NCBI GenBank assembly: GCA_016281295.1
Contig: JAEEII010000177.1
Coordinates: forward strand, 1-7,582
Source of the DNA: Bacteroidales bacterium
Lineage (GTDB): Bacteria; Bacteroidota; Bacteroidia; Bacteroidales; F082
Direction of reading: 5' to 3'
DNA length: 7,582 nucleotides
Shown: positions 1-6,004 of the stretch, piece after piece
Position numbering within the stretch: position 1 is the first letter of the stretch
Layout of the letters: each line of letters opens with the position of its first letter
Notes under the pieces: generated by a model
The model's input: the letters and a program-made list of their open reading frames with translations, nothing else
What the model was told of the DNA's origin: nothing
The model's database searches: none
Program-made: the position numbers and the translations under genes

Positions 1-1494
1 ACGTACACGGTCAAGCCGAAGTGGGGCGCTGCAAACACATTCAACTACTGCTTTGCCGACGTGCCGTGGAACAAGGCCGGCTCCATTCAGACAACCAACG
101 TGGCGACAACGGCCAATCAGGTGCTGTCGTCGGCGTCCCTTACCGCCTTGCCTTCAGAAGGCCGTGTGTTGCCGTACGCCTTACTCACCTCGTTCTCTGA
201 GAATTCGGGGTTGATGATCTGCGAGGCGAAGTCGGAATACGCCTCCCTGCAGATCGACATAAAAGACGGCGACACGCTTCTCTACAGGTATTACGCGCCG
301 ATGACGATCCTGCCCGTCAAGCAGATGTACAACTGGTACAACTTCCGCCACTTCTCGGGGCAGAACCGCAGGCGCGTTTCAGAGCATCACAACCTGCCGG
401 AAGAAGAGTTCACGAAGTCGCTCATATTCCTCCACGGCGCAAACGTCAGCGAGGACGATGCCGAGGTCTGGGGCGACGTACTGTTCAAGCGGCTGTGGCT
501 GTCCGGATCCCGCGCGAGATTCTACAACGTGGACTGGCGCAGCGACATCGGGTCTGATCTCAACTATCAGCAGAACGCTTCCAACGCGTTTGTCGTGGCG
601 AGCCAGATCGTGTCGACGTTGGCGAACAACATTCCCGGCGAAAAGGTCATCATGGCCCATTCACTTGGCAACATGGTTGTGTCATCTATGATTCACGACT
701 ACGGGTTGCAGGTGTCGAAGTATCTCATGTGCAATTCTGCCGTCCCGGCCGAGGCGTATGACGTGAGCATGAGCCTTCGCACATCTAAGCTCGTCCATCC
801 CGAATGGGAAGAGTATCCGCCCAACTCTTGGGCATCCAACTGGCATACGCTCTTCGATGACTATCCGAACGATGACAGGAAACGTCTCGGCTGGCCGGGG
901 CGGTTCACGGGAGTATTAGCTGTAGCGATAAACTTTTATTCTACAGGAGAAAACGGAGGAGATGAGATCCTGGAGCTTTACAACAGAAACACAGTTGGTG
1001 TACCTACAGGCATTTCCAATAGTTGGGGGCATTATAGTTGGCACAAGCAAGAAATATTCAAGGGCAGAGGAGGTATAGGTGGTACGGATTGGTCTGGATG
1101 GAACATTGAAGAGGACATGCTCGGCAGGAATAAAATTTCCGTGTCTAATGCCTTGGGAATGACAGATGCGGACTTCCGAACGAATACCGTCTTTTATTGC
1201 TACCCTGCAAGCATGAATTCAACGAATATTCCTTTGCTAGTCAGAGGTGCACATCTAGCCAAGGGAATACCAGCCTTGACATCGGCGGCGGGTGCGACGC
1301 AATTTGGAGGAAGTTTAATGGAACAAAGAATGATTAATCTGAACGACTCAAATGATGGCATCCCACGTCCGAATGGATGGCCGTCACGTTCATCTTATCC
1401 TGATCGATGGTTGCATTCTGACATGAAAGATGTCTCTTACTTCTTCAATTTCATGTTCTTCAAAAAAATAATTGAGAAAGGAAATCTTCAATGA
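1..1494 (+). CDS. Serine alpha/beta hydrolase, C-terminal part of a longer protein (5' end outside window)
   Basis: The frame is open from base 1, so the gene starts upstream. The GTG at 61 is merely the first possible start inside the window, and residues are numbered from it. Sequence shows an alpha/beta-hydrolase core: strand plus oxyanion HG in FLHGAN (H125-G126), a nucleophile elbow AHSLGN with Ser201, a likely acid loop NFYSTGENGGDE (Glu297 or Asp301), and a likely catalytic histidine in WLHSDMKDV (His452). Roughly 140 residues before the HG strand are extra and could be the end of an N-terminal secretion or binding region. The family suggests esterase, lipase or amidase activity; the substrate is unknown. 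The stop overlaps the next start as ATGA, implying translational coupling with a secreted partner. Base composition turns visibly more AT-rich after about 905, right behind the WxGRF motif, so the C-terminal third may be an exchanged segment. Hydrolase fold is well supported; a toxin role is inference. Confidence 0.85.
   Translation, partial: TYTVKPKWGAANTFNYCFADVPWNKAGSIQTTNVATTANQVLSSASLTALPSEGRVLPYALLTSFSENSGLMICEAKSEYASLQIDIKDGDTLLYRYYAPMTILPVKQMYNWYNFRHFSGQNRRRVSEHHNLPEEEFTKSLIFLHGANVSEDDAEVWGDVLFKRLWLSGSRARFYNVDWRSDIGSDLNYQQNASNAFVVASQIVSTLANNIPGEKVIMAHSLGNMVVSSMIHDYGLQVSKYLMCNSAVPAEAYDVSMSLRTSKLVHPEWEEYPPNSWASNWHTLFDDYPNDDRKRLGWPGRFTGVLAVAINFYSTGENGGDEILELYNRNTVGVPTGISNSWGHYSWHKQEIFKGRGGIGGTDWSGWNIEEDMLGRNKISVSNALGMTDADFRTNTVFYCYPASMNSTNIPLLVRGAHLAKGIPALTSAAGATQFGGSLMEQRMINLNDSNDGIPRPNGWPSRSSYPDRWLHSDMKDVSYFFNFMFFKKIIEKGNLQ
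667..818 (+). repeat. Shared 152-nt segment, full-length hydrolase copy
   Basis: Compared with 4186-4337, I count 8 differences in 152 nt, all at third codon positions and all synonymous, giving 51 identical residues. It starts just after the nucleophile serine. Sequence on both sides is clearly less similar, so this is a discrete high-identity block within a longer homology. Confidence 0.8.
1477..1482 (+). promoter_or_regulatory. Ribosome binding site of the gene at 1491
   Basis: AAAGGA lies 8 nt before the ATG at 1491, inside the end of the hydrolase frame. The same AAAGGAAATCT arrangement, with the same spacing, recurs before the paralogous gene at 5022. This supports both starts and a common origin of the two hydrolase/partner junctions. 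Confidence 0.6.
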
Positions 1495-2444
1495 AACTCG
1501 GTAACATTATTTGGGTGACATTAGTCGTAATGTGCGGTCCAAATTGTCTTGCTAGAGAGAGTCTTGTCACCTCATTCAAAGACGCATTGACAAAGGGGGC
1601 AGCCGCACGGGTGAGGTTGTGCGTCCAAGATGAGCGCGGAGTCCCGATTACAAATGCAAACGTTCGGGCGACGCTGGCCAATCGGGTGTCAGATTATTCC
1701 ATGTACGGCGTCACCGACACAAATGGCGTTTACGTGGTTTCCGGCAATACCACCGGAGATTATCTACAATTTCTCGTGTCAAAGATAGGATACTACGATT
1801 CGTGGGAGAAATTATCATACATTGAGATGGGCAAAGAACATGAGGTCGTGAACGGCAAATGGCAGCCATTCGGCGCGAACCATTACATAGTCTTAAGGCG
1901 TGTGCAAAATCCCACGGCACATAAAATTGGGGATGGAAAATTTGTGCTGACAAAACAGTTAAATCGCTGGCTTGGTTTTGACATTCAAAAGCATGACTTC
2001 GTGCATCCTCACGGGGCTGGTGAAGTTGTTGATTTTGATGTGAGGATAGATTGGGATGGGAAATGGTATCCCGATTACACGGGGATGGGTATAAACTTGC
2101 GCTTTGCCGCACCATATTCTGGGTATTATGAACTGCCAGTGAATCCTGCAAGCAAGTTAAAAGGACCGTATGCCGCCGATACCGAAAAGACTTTTCGTCA
2201 AACGGCAACATTTGACGAACAAGTTATTAGCCCAACAAAAAGAATTCAGCACCCTTTTGAAGGCAATAAGTGCTGGGTCGTAAGAAGCAGATGCAAGGTT
2301 GATGAAGCCGGGAAACTTATATCGGCAAATTATTCTGTTGTGCACAAGCTCAGTTTTTGCGGTGAACCGGACGGAAGAGGTGGTTTCCGTGTGATAGGCG
2401 CATTCAACCCGACTCCCAACGACACCAACCTTGAGCCGAAATGA
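1491..2444 (+). CDS. Secreted protein with carboxypeptidase-regulatory-like domain; partner or putative immunity protein 1
   Basis: 317 aa. Residues 1-21 form a signal peptide with a hydrophobic core and a likely signal peptidase I site after NCLA, so the protein should act outside the cytoplasm. Residues about 40-110 look like a carboxypeptidase-regulatory/Ig-like beta domain, with the typical GVPITNANV and TDTNGVYVV patterns. Then come WQP (124-126), FDIQKHDF (163-170), a stretch rich in aromatic residues and Gly, and the tail NPTPNDTNLEPK. The start overlaps the hydrolase stop and has a good ribosome binding site. The stop overlaps the start of the next hydrolase module, so it sits coupled between two family A genes. 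It is a clear paralogue of 5022-5978, with motifs at the same residue numbers, and a distant one of 3113-4134. The function is not established. Position and export fit an immunity or accessory protein for the preceding hydrolase, but a secreted carbohydrate- or surface-binding partner is also possible. Confidence 0.8.
   Translation: MKLGNIIWVTLVVMCGPNCLARESLVTSFKDALTKGAAARVRLCVQDERGVPITNANVRATLANRVSDYSMYGVTDTNGVYVVSGNTTGDYLQFLVSKIGYYDSWEKLSYIEMGKEHEVVNGKWQPFGANHYIVLRRVQNPTAHKIGDGKFVLTKQLNRWLGFDIQKHDFVHPHGAGEVVDFDVRIDWDGKWYPDYTGMGINLRFAAPYSGYYELPVNPASKLKGPYAADTEKTFRQTATFDEQVISPTKRIQHPFEGNKCWVVRSRCKVDEAGKLISANYSVVHKLSFCGEPDGRGGFRVIGAFNPTPNDTNLEPK
2403..2444 (+). repeat. C-terminal tail repeat, copy 1
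   Basis: Encodes FNPTPNDTNLEPK plus stop. It matches 5937-5978 and 6236-6277 closely at the nucleotide level; 2412-2444 and 6245-6277 differ at only 2 of 33 positions. Each copy ends in GAAATGA, so the repeat supplies both the stop of one gene and the ATG of the next. A diverged version lies at about 4042-4083 in the frameshifted gene. Confidence 0.75.
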
Positions 2445-3097
2445 CGCTGTTCACAAACACGGACTTCCGGGCGTCGCTTTCATGGCGTGGGCGTTTCGCA
2501 GGAATTGCGAACGCCATGAACTGCTACTCTGAGACAGAGGACGTGCTGCAAAATCCGGAAATGCACGGATATGGTGGCGCGTGGTCGATGCAAGAACTGC
2601 TGAAAGGCACTGCCGCCTGGAACGCGCTCAACGCCATTCCGTACTACGGGCGCAGCGTTGACTGCGAGGGCGGCTGGGGCGTCAACACGTTCTACGCCGT
2701 CAATCCCGCGTTGTACACGCCCGGCTACGGTTTCCATTCAAGCGCGATGGACGATATTACGCGCAAGGACGCCATCGAGCATCCTCTCTTCACACCATTT
2801 AGGACGGAGGCGGACAACATGCATTCCACGAATTTCTTTACGTTAGCCGATGGAACATGTCGCGTAAGCCTCCGTGCCAAGTTTCTCGGTGACGCGATCC
2901 CTGCAAGGAGTTTTGCAACTGGGCGGAATCCGATTACTATATGGGGGGATGTACGTAATATAAACTATCATTCGATTGTCGAGGATAATCCATGGCCAAG
3001 TGATAAGATACAAAACAATAAACGGAAATGGCTCCACTCCGATATTAAGGGGGTGGCCTATTTCTACTTGTACCAATTTTTTATGAGGATACAATAA
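2441..3097 (+). CDS. Orphan hydrolase C-terminal module (nucleophile half missing)
   Basis: 218 aa that align only with the C-terminal part of the hydrolase at 1-1494, from its THR-LEU-PHE at 847-855 onward. Shared landmarks are TLF at the start, SLSWRGRFAG (matching LGWPGRFTG), NCYSETEDVL (acid loop, Glu31/Asp34) and the ending KWLHSDIKGVAYFY (His199). The oxyanion HG and the Ser elbow are absent, so it cannot be a complete hydrolase. The ATG is formed by the stop of the upstream gene (ATGA), and no separate ribosome binding site is evident. The homology begins at the second codon. The front is GC-rich and the last 170 nt or so are AT-rich. Sequence between the acid loop and the histidine differs strongly from the other copies. 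It could be a silent donor cassette, a part that works with another subunit, or a decaying truncated copy. Homology is well supported; whether the protein is made is uncertain. Confidence 0.7.
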   Translation: MTLFTNTDFRASLSWRGRFAGIANAMNCYSETEDVLQNPEMHGYGGAWSMQELLKGTAAWNALNAIPYYGRSVDCEGGWGVNTFYAVNPALYTPGYGFHSSAMDDITRKDAIEHPLFTPFRTEADNMHSTNFFTLADGTCRVSLRAKFLGDAIPARSFATGRNPITIWGDVRNINYHSIVEDNPWPSDKIQNNKRKWLHSDIKGVAYFYLYQFFMRIQ

Positions 3098-3101
3098 GGA
3101 G
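3096..3101 (+). promoter_or_regulatory. Ribosome binding site of the gene at 3113
   Basis: AAGGAG begins in the stop codon of the preceding module and ends 11 nt before the ATG. This is the one partner-gene start in the array that uses a stronger, independent site, not an ATGA overlap. Confidence 0.65.
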
Positions 3102-3112
3102 TAATTGAAACC

Positions 3113-4018
3113 ATGAAAATCATTAATGTTCTGGTAATCATGTACATGATAGCTGCGAAATCATTTGGCGATTTGGCGAGGTTTGAGGCACTTGTAATAG
3201 ATGCCGATACAGGATTACCAATATCAAATGTTGTAGTGGAAGCGTCCTTCGGTAATGACAACGGATGGAAAGCATGGACAGAATCTGCGCCAATTAATCA
3301 TGATACGCAAACTACGGATAGCTACGGTCGATGTCGCCTTTCTGGGAAAACAAATAATGGAGAAGTTGGGTGCTGGGTTGGTTCCAAGCAACAAAACCAT
3401 TATGGAGTAAAATCAGCTATTGAATTTAAGTTGAAGAGACGAAACTTATTTGGTGTCTGGCAGCCTGAAAATTTAGTAGTCACAATGGCATTGCAACGAG
3501 TCGAGTGCCCTATACCACTTTTCGTTAAATCTGTTTGTCTTTGTGAAGAGCAGGATATCGTTGATAGGTTCGGAGGACGTCTTTCGTATGATTTGCTGAT
3601 TGGAGATTGGTTACCTCCTATGGGAAAAGGTGCTAGGGCAGATATTATTGTTGAAAGATTTCCACGAAAAATCCTTGGACATGCAGAACTGCATGGGCGT
3701 CCTGATATCGCGGGCAACTCTTTTCATGATGAGGTAAAGATAACTTTTCCCGGGAAAGGGAACGGTATAATAGATATGAACGATGTTTTAAAAGGGGGGC
3801 TCCCGATAAAGACAGCACCCAATGATGGTTTTGCTGCCGTTTATACACTTTGGCAAGAAGTAGATTCTAACTTGAAATATAAAAATAGTAACAACAAAGG
3901 TAAGTGTCTTTGTTTCAGAATCAGAACGCAAATGGACGGTCAAGGGTGTATTAAAAGGGCGTATTATGGAAAATATATGGGGACATCAATATCAGATTGG
4001 GATATGCCTATTCAATAG
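3113..4018 (+). CDS. Secreted partner or putative immunity protein 2, divergent and prematurely terminated by a frameshift
   Basis: 301 aa as read. Residues 1-19 form a signal peptide (hydrophobic stretch, likely cleavage near SFG). A carboxypeptidase-regulatory-like domain follows, with TGLPISNVVV and TTDSYGRCRLSG. WQP is at 116-118, and YDLLIGDW (159-166) is followed by a Pro/Gly-rich segment, matching the layout of the genes at 1491 and 5022 with low overall identity. The frame stops with TAG at 4016-4018, but the family tail continues in the -1 frame (see 4019-4134). The gene is AT-rich compared with rpsB. It follows the orphan module at 2441 with a 15-nt gap and a good Shine-Dalgarno. 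If these are immunity proteins, its divergence would match the equally divergent module before it. Function is unproven. The premature stop may be a real mutation, a sequencing error or, less likely, recoding. Confidence 0.7.
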   Translation: MKIINVLVIMYMIAAKSFGDLARFEALVIDADTGLPISNVVVEASFGNDNGWKAWTESAPINHDTQTTDSYGRCRLSGKTNNGEVGCWVGSKQQNHYGVKSAIEFKLKRRNLFGVWQPENLVVTMALQRVECPIPLFVKSVCLCEEQDIVDRFGGRLSYDLLIGDWLPPMGKGARADIIVERFPRKILGHAELHGRPDIAGNSFHDEVKITFPGKGNGIIDMNDVLKGGLPIKTAPNDGFAAVYTLWQEVDSNLKYKNSNNKGKCLCFRIRTQMDGQGCIKRAYYGKYMGTSISDWDMPIQ

Positions 4019-4134
4019 GGGGGATAGGCTTTCTCTACTACCTTAACCCGACTCAAAATGACCGCAATCTCGAATGGGACCAGAAAAATAATTTCTGTGC
4101 AAATCCAGGTACTATCGGACAGCCACAACCATGA
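4019..4134 (+). pseudogene. Out-of-frame C-terminal tail of the gene at 3113
   Basis: Reading in the frame of base 4024, the sequence encodes GGIGFLYYLNPTQNDRNLEWDQ and then about 16 more residues to a TGA at 4132-4134. NPTQNDRNLE corresponds to the NPTPNDTNLE tail of the paralogues. The upstream gene therefore once read through in a frame one base back, equal to loss of one base or gain of two near 4003-4017. A restored gene would span 3113-4134 (about 340 aa). Its stop would overlap an ATG at 4131 as ATGA, as elsewhere in the array. Confidence 0.7.
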
Positions 4135-4143
4135 TATGTATGG

Positions 4144-5025
4144 ATGACCTGTAGAAGAGAGAAGTTTATGATGGCCAATTCGCTCGGCAACATGGTTGTG
4201 TCATCTATGATTCATGACTACGGATTGCAGGTGTCGAAGTATCTCATGTGCAATTCTGCCGTCCCAGCCGAGGCGTATGACGTAAGCATGAGCCTTCGCA
4301 CGTCAAAGCTCGTCCATCCAGAATGGGAAGAATATCCCACGAATTCATGGACGGCTAGTTGGCATACGCTGTTCAAGGACGCCCCGAACGATGACCGGAA
4401 ATATCTTGGCTGGTCGGGGCGTTTCGCAAAAGTCCTGGGCAAGGCAGTCAATTTCTATTCGACGAGCGAGAATGGCGGTGACGAGGTGCTGGAACTTGCT
4501 GCGGACAATGATGTTGGAATCCTTGCCGGCATAACGAGTTCGCTTGCACATCACAGTTGGCATAAACAAGAGCTGTTCAAAGGACGCGGTATTGGCGTTG
4601 GGGCAGGCGTTACCGACTGGTCGGGCTGGAACATAGAGGAAAACTGGCGTGGCGAAGCGAAGATTTCAATCGAACAGGCATTGGACATGGACGATGCCGA
4701 CTTCAAAACCAACACGGTATTCTATTGTTACCCGGCAAGCATGAATTCGACAAACATCAGCTTGCTTGTTAGGGGCGCACATCTGGCACTTGGCATTCCG
4801 GCTTTGACACCGGCTGCGGGCGCCATTCCATTTGGCGGCAATCCAATGTTAGATTCAATGGTGAATGTTAATGCAAACAATTCAGCTGGTGTTGAACGTC
4901 CTAATGGATGGCCATCCAAGTCTTCATATCCAAATCGGTGGCTTCATTCCGATATGAAGGACGTATCGTATTTCTTCAATTTTAAGTTTTACGAAAAAGT
5001 AATGGAGAAAGGAAATCTGCGATGA
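4144..5025 (+). CDS. Orphan hydrolase module starting at the nucleophile elbow
   Basis: 293 aa from the ATG at 4144. Homology with the hydrolase at 1-1494 starts at codon 6 (EKFMMANSLGNM against EKVIMAHSLGNM) and runs to the end. The Ser (13) is kept, but the His before it is Asn and the oxyanion HG half of the fold is gone. Residues 15-65 are identical to the full-length copy. The acid loop NFYSTSENGGDE (Glu109/Asp113) and WLHSDMKDV (His268) are also kept. An internal ATG at 4168, preceded by the purine-rich GAAGAGAGAAG, is an alternative start; 4144 itself has no clear ribosome binding site. The ancestral ATGA start at 4131 is out of frame and stops at 4154. The end overlaps the next gene as ATGA, with the same ribosome site as at 1491. 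It is probably a silent or truncated copy. It cannot form a complete hydrolase alone. Confidence 0.7.
   Translation: MTCRREKFMMANSLGNMVVSSMIHDYGLQVSKYLMCNSAVPAEAYDVSMSLRTSKLVHPEWEEYPTNSWTASWHTLFKDAPNDDRKYLGWSGRFAKVLGKAVNFYSTSENGGDEVLELAADNDVGILAGITSSLAHHSWHKQELFKGRGIGVGAGVTDWSGWNIEENWRGEAKISIEQALDMDDADFKTNTVFYCYPASMNSTNISLLVRGAHLALGIPALTPAAGAIPFGGNPMLDSMVNVNANNSAGVERPNGWPSKSSYPNRWLHSDMKDVSYFFNFKFYEKVMEKGNLR
4186..4337 (+). repeat. Shared 152-nt segment, orphan module copy
   Basis: Direct-repeat partner of 667-818, in the same orientation about 3.5 kb downstream. Recombination across the two would delete the genes between them. Gene conversion could replace the C-terminal end of the full-length hydrolase. 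Confidence 0.8.
5008..5013 (+). promoter_or_regulatory. Ribosome binding site of the gene at 5022
   Basis: AAAGGA lies 8 nt before the ATG at 5022, the same motif and spacing as at 1477-1482. It lies in the last codons (EKGNLR) of the orphan hydrolase module and fixes the start of the partner gene. Confidence 0.6.
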
Positions 5026-5978
5026 AAACGTCATTTCTTTTAGTCGGTTGCGCTTTAATCGCGATTCAGTCTTTTGCACTTAAAAAAGATCCGTCGTATA
5101 GAGAGGCACGTAGAAACGGGGCGATGGCCAAAATGGAGCTGAGAATCACCAATGACGACGGAGTCCCTATCCCTTATGCCGATGTTGACGTTTTCATGGG
5201 CATGAATTTCCGGTCCAAAGGATATTCAATAACTGGGCGCACGGATACCAATGGTTTTTTTATTGTCAAAGGTAAAACCTGTGGAGATGAGATAGTTGTA
5301 AATGTTGCTAAGGCTGGTTTTTACCGTACATCAAAAACTTTCAAGTTCGCAGAGATGGGACATGAGCATGAAGTGAGCGATGGACATTGGCAACCTTACG
5401 GGAAACGAGAGAATATTATTTTGCGTGACATACGCAATCCTATAGAGCTCCCGCATGAAAACCTCTGGAAATTCAAGTATACCAAGGCAATCAACGCGTG
5501 GATCGGGTATGACATAAAAGAAAATGACTTTGTTGCTCCAAACGGAAAAGGCAAGGTTAAGGATTTTGAAGTCTATATTGACTGGAACGGTGAATGGTTG
5601 CCAACATATACGGGCATGTCGGTTAAGATCAGATTTACAGAACCGTTTGGCGGTTATTACGCTTACGACATCAATGGAGACAGTGAGTTCAAGGGGCCGT
5701 ATTCGGCTTTGCCAAGTTCAATCCATCTGACTGAAGCAGATTTCTATGAGCAAGTCTTTGATAATGGCGAAAGGCGTGAACAGAAACACTTTAACCCTAG
5801 AAGATGCTGGATTGTTAGGAGTAGATGTAAAGTGTCGCCCGACGGCAAACTCATCGAGGCAAACTATTCAGTAATCTACGACATTGTCTTTACCTGTAAA
5901 AGTGGAGGCTATGGTGGTTTTTGCGTTACGGGAGCATTCAACCCCACCCCCAACGACACAAACCTTGAGTCGAAATGA
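5022..5978 (+). CDS. Secreted protein with carboxypeptidase-regulatory-like domain; partner or putative immunity protein 3
   Basis: 318 aa, a close paralogue of the gene at 1491. Residues 1-20 form a signal peptide, probably cut after SFA. An LVGC at residues 7-10 resembles a lipobox, but it lies too near the N-terminus for a typical lipoprotein. The Ig-like/carboxypeptidase-regulatory domain (GVPIPYADV, TDTNGFFIV) covers about 38-105. WQP is at 123-125 and YDIKENDF at 163-170, the latter at the same residue numbers as in the paralogue. CWIVRSRCKV and the tail FNPTPNDTNLESK are shared as well. It is coupled by ATGA to the orphan module at 4144, and its own stop overlaps the ATG of a relic at 5975. 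Similarity to the gene at 1491 parallels the close similarity of the two hydrolase modules before them, as expected for matched pairs. Function is unknown. Immunity is inferred from position only. Confidence 0.8.
   Translation: MKTSFLLVGCALIAIQSFALKKDPSYREARRNGAMAKMELRITNDDGVPIPYADVDVFMGMNFRSKGYSITGRTDTNGFFIVKGKTCGDEIVVNVAKAGFYRTSKTFKFAEMGHEHEVSDGHWQPYGKRENIILRDIRNPIELPHENLWKFKYTKAINAWIGYDIKENDFVAPNGKGKVKDFEVYIDWNGEWLPTYTGMSVKIRFTEPFGGYYAYDINGDSEFKGPYSALPSSIHLTEADFYEQVFDNGERREQKHFNPRRCWIVRSRCKVSPDGKLIEANYSVIYDIVFTCKSGGYGGFCVTGAFNPTPNDTNLESK
5937..5978 (+). repeat. C-terminal tail repeat, copy 2
   Basis: Encodes FNPTPNDTNLESK plus stop and ends in GAAATGA. It is the same unit as 2403-2444 and 6236-6277, with CCG changed to TCG in the penultimate codon. 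Confidence 0.75.
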
Positions 5979-6004
5979 ACATCGAGAAGACTGGTCTACG
6001 ATGA
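5975..6004 (+). pseudogene. 30-nt relic of a hydrolase C-terminus
   Basis: An ATG overlapping the previous stop opens a nine-codon frame, MNIEKTGLR, whose TGA overlaps the ATG at 6001. The residues IEKTGLR match the extreme C-terminus of the hydrolases (IIEKGNLQ at 1494 and VMEKGNLR at 5025). Both outer junctions keep the ATGA form. The simplest reading is a third orphan hydrolase module that lost everything except its last codons by an internal deletion. The match is short, so chance cannot be excluded, but the position is exactly where such an end is expected. Confidence 0.5.

Noticed and set aside
379..660. Antisense open frame opposite the hydrolase
   Set aside because: It overlaps a well-supported hydrolase domain, has no recognisable motif, and is explained by GC-rich codon bias on the opposite strand.
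4001..4024. Programmed -1 frameshift at the G run
   Set aside because: No X-XXY-YYZ slippery heptamer before the stop, and the G run starts inside the stop codon. Mutation or sequence error is simpler.
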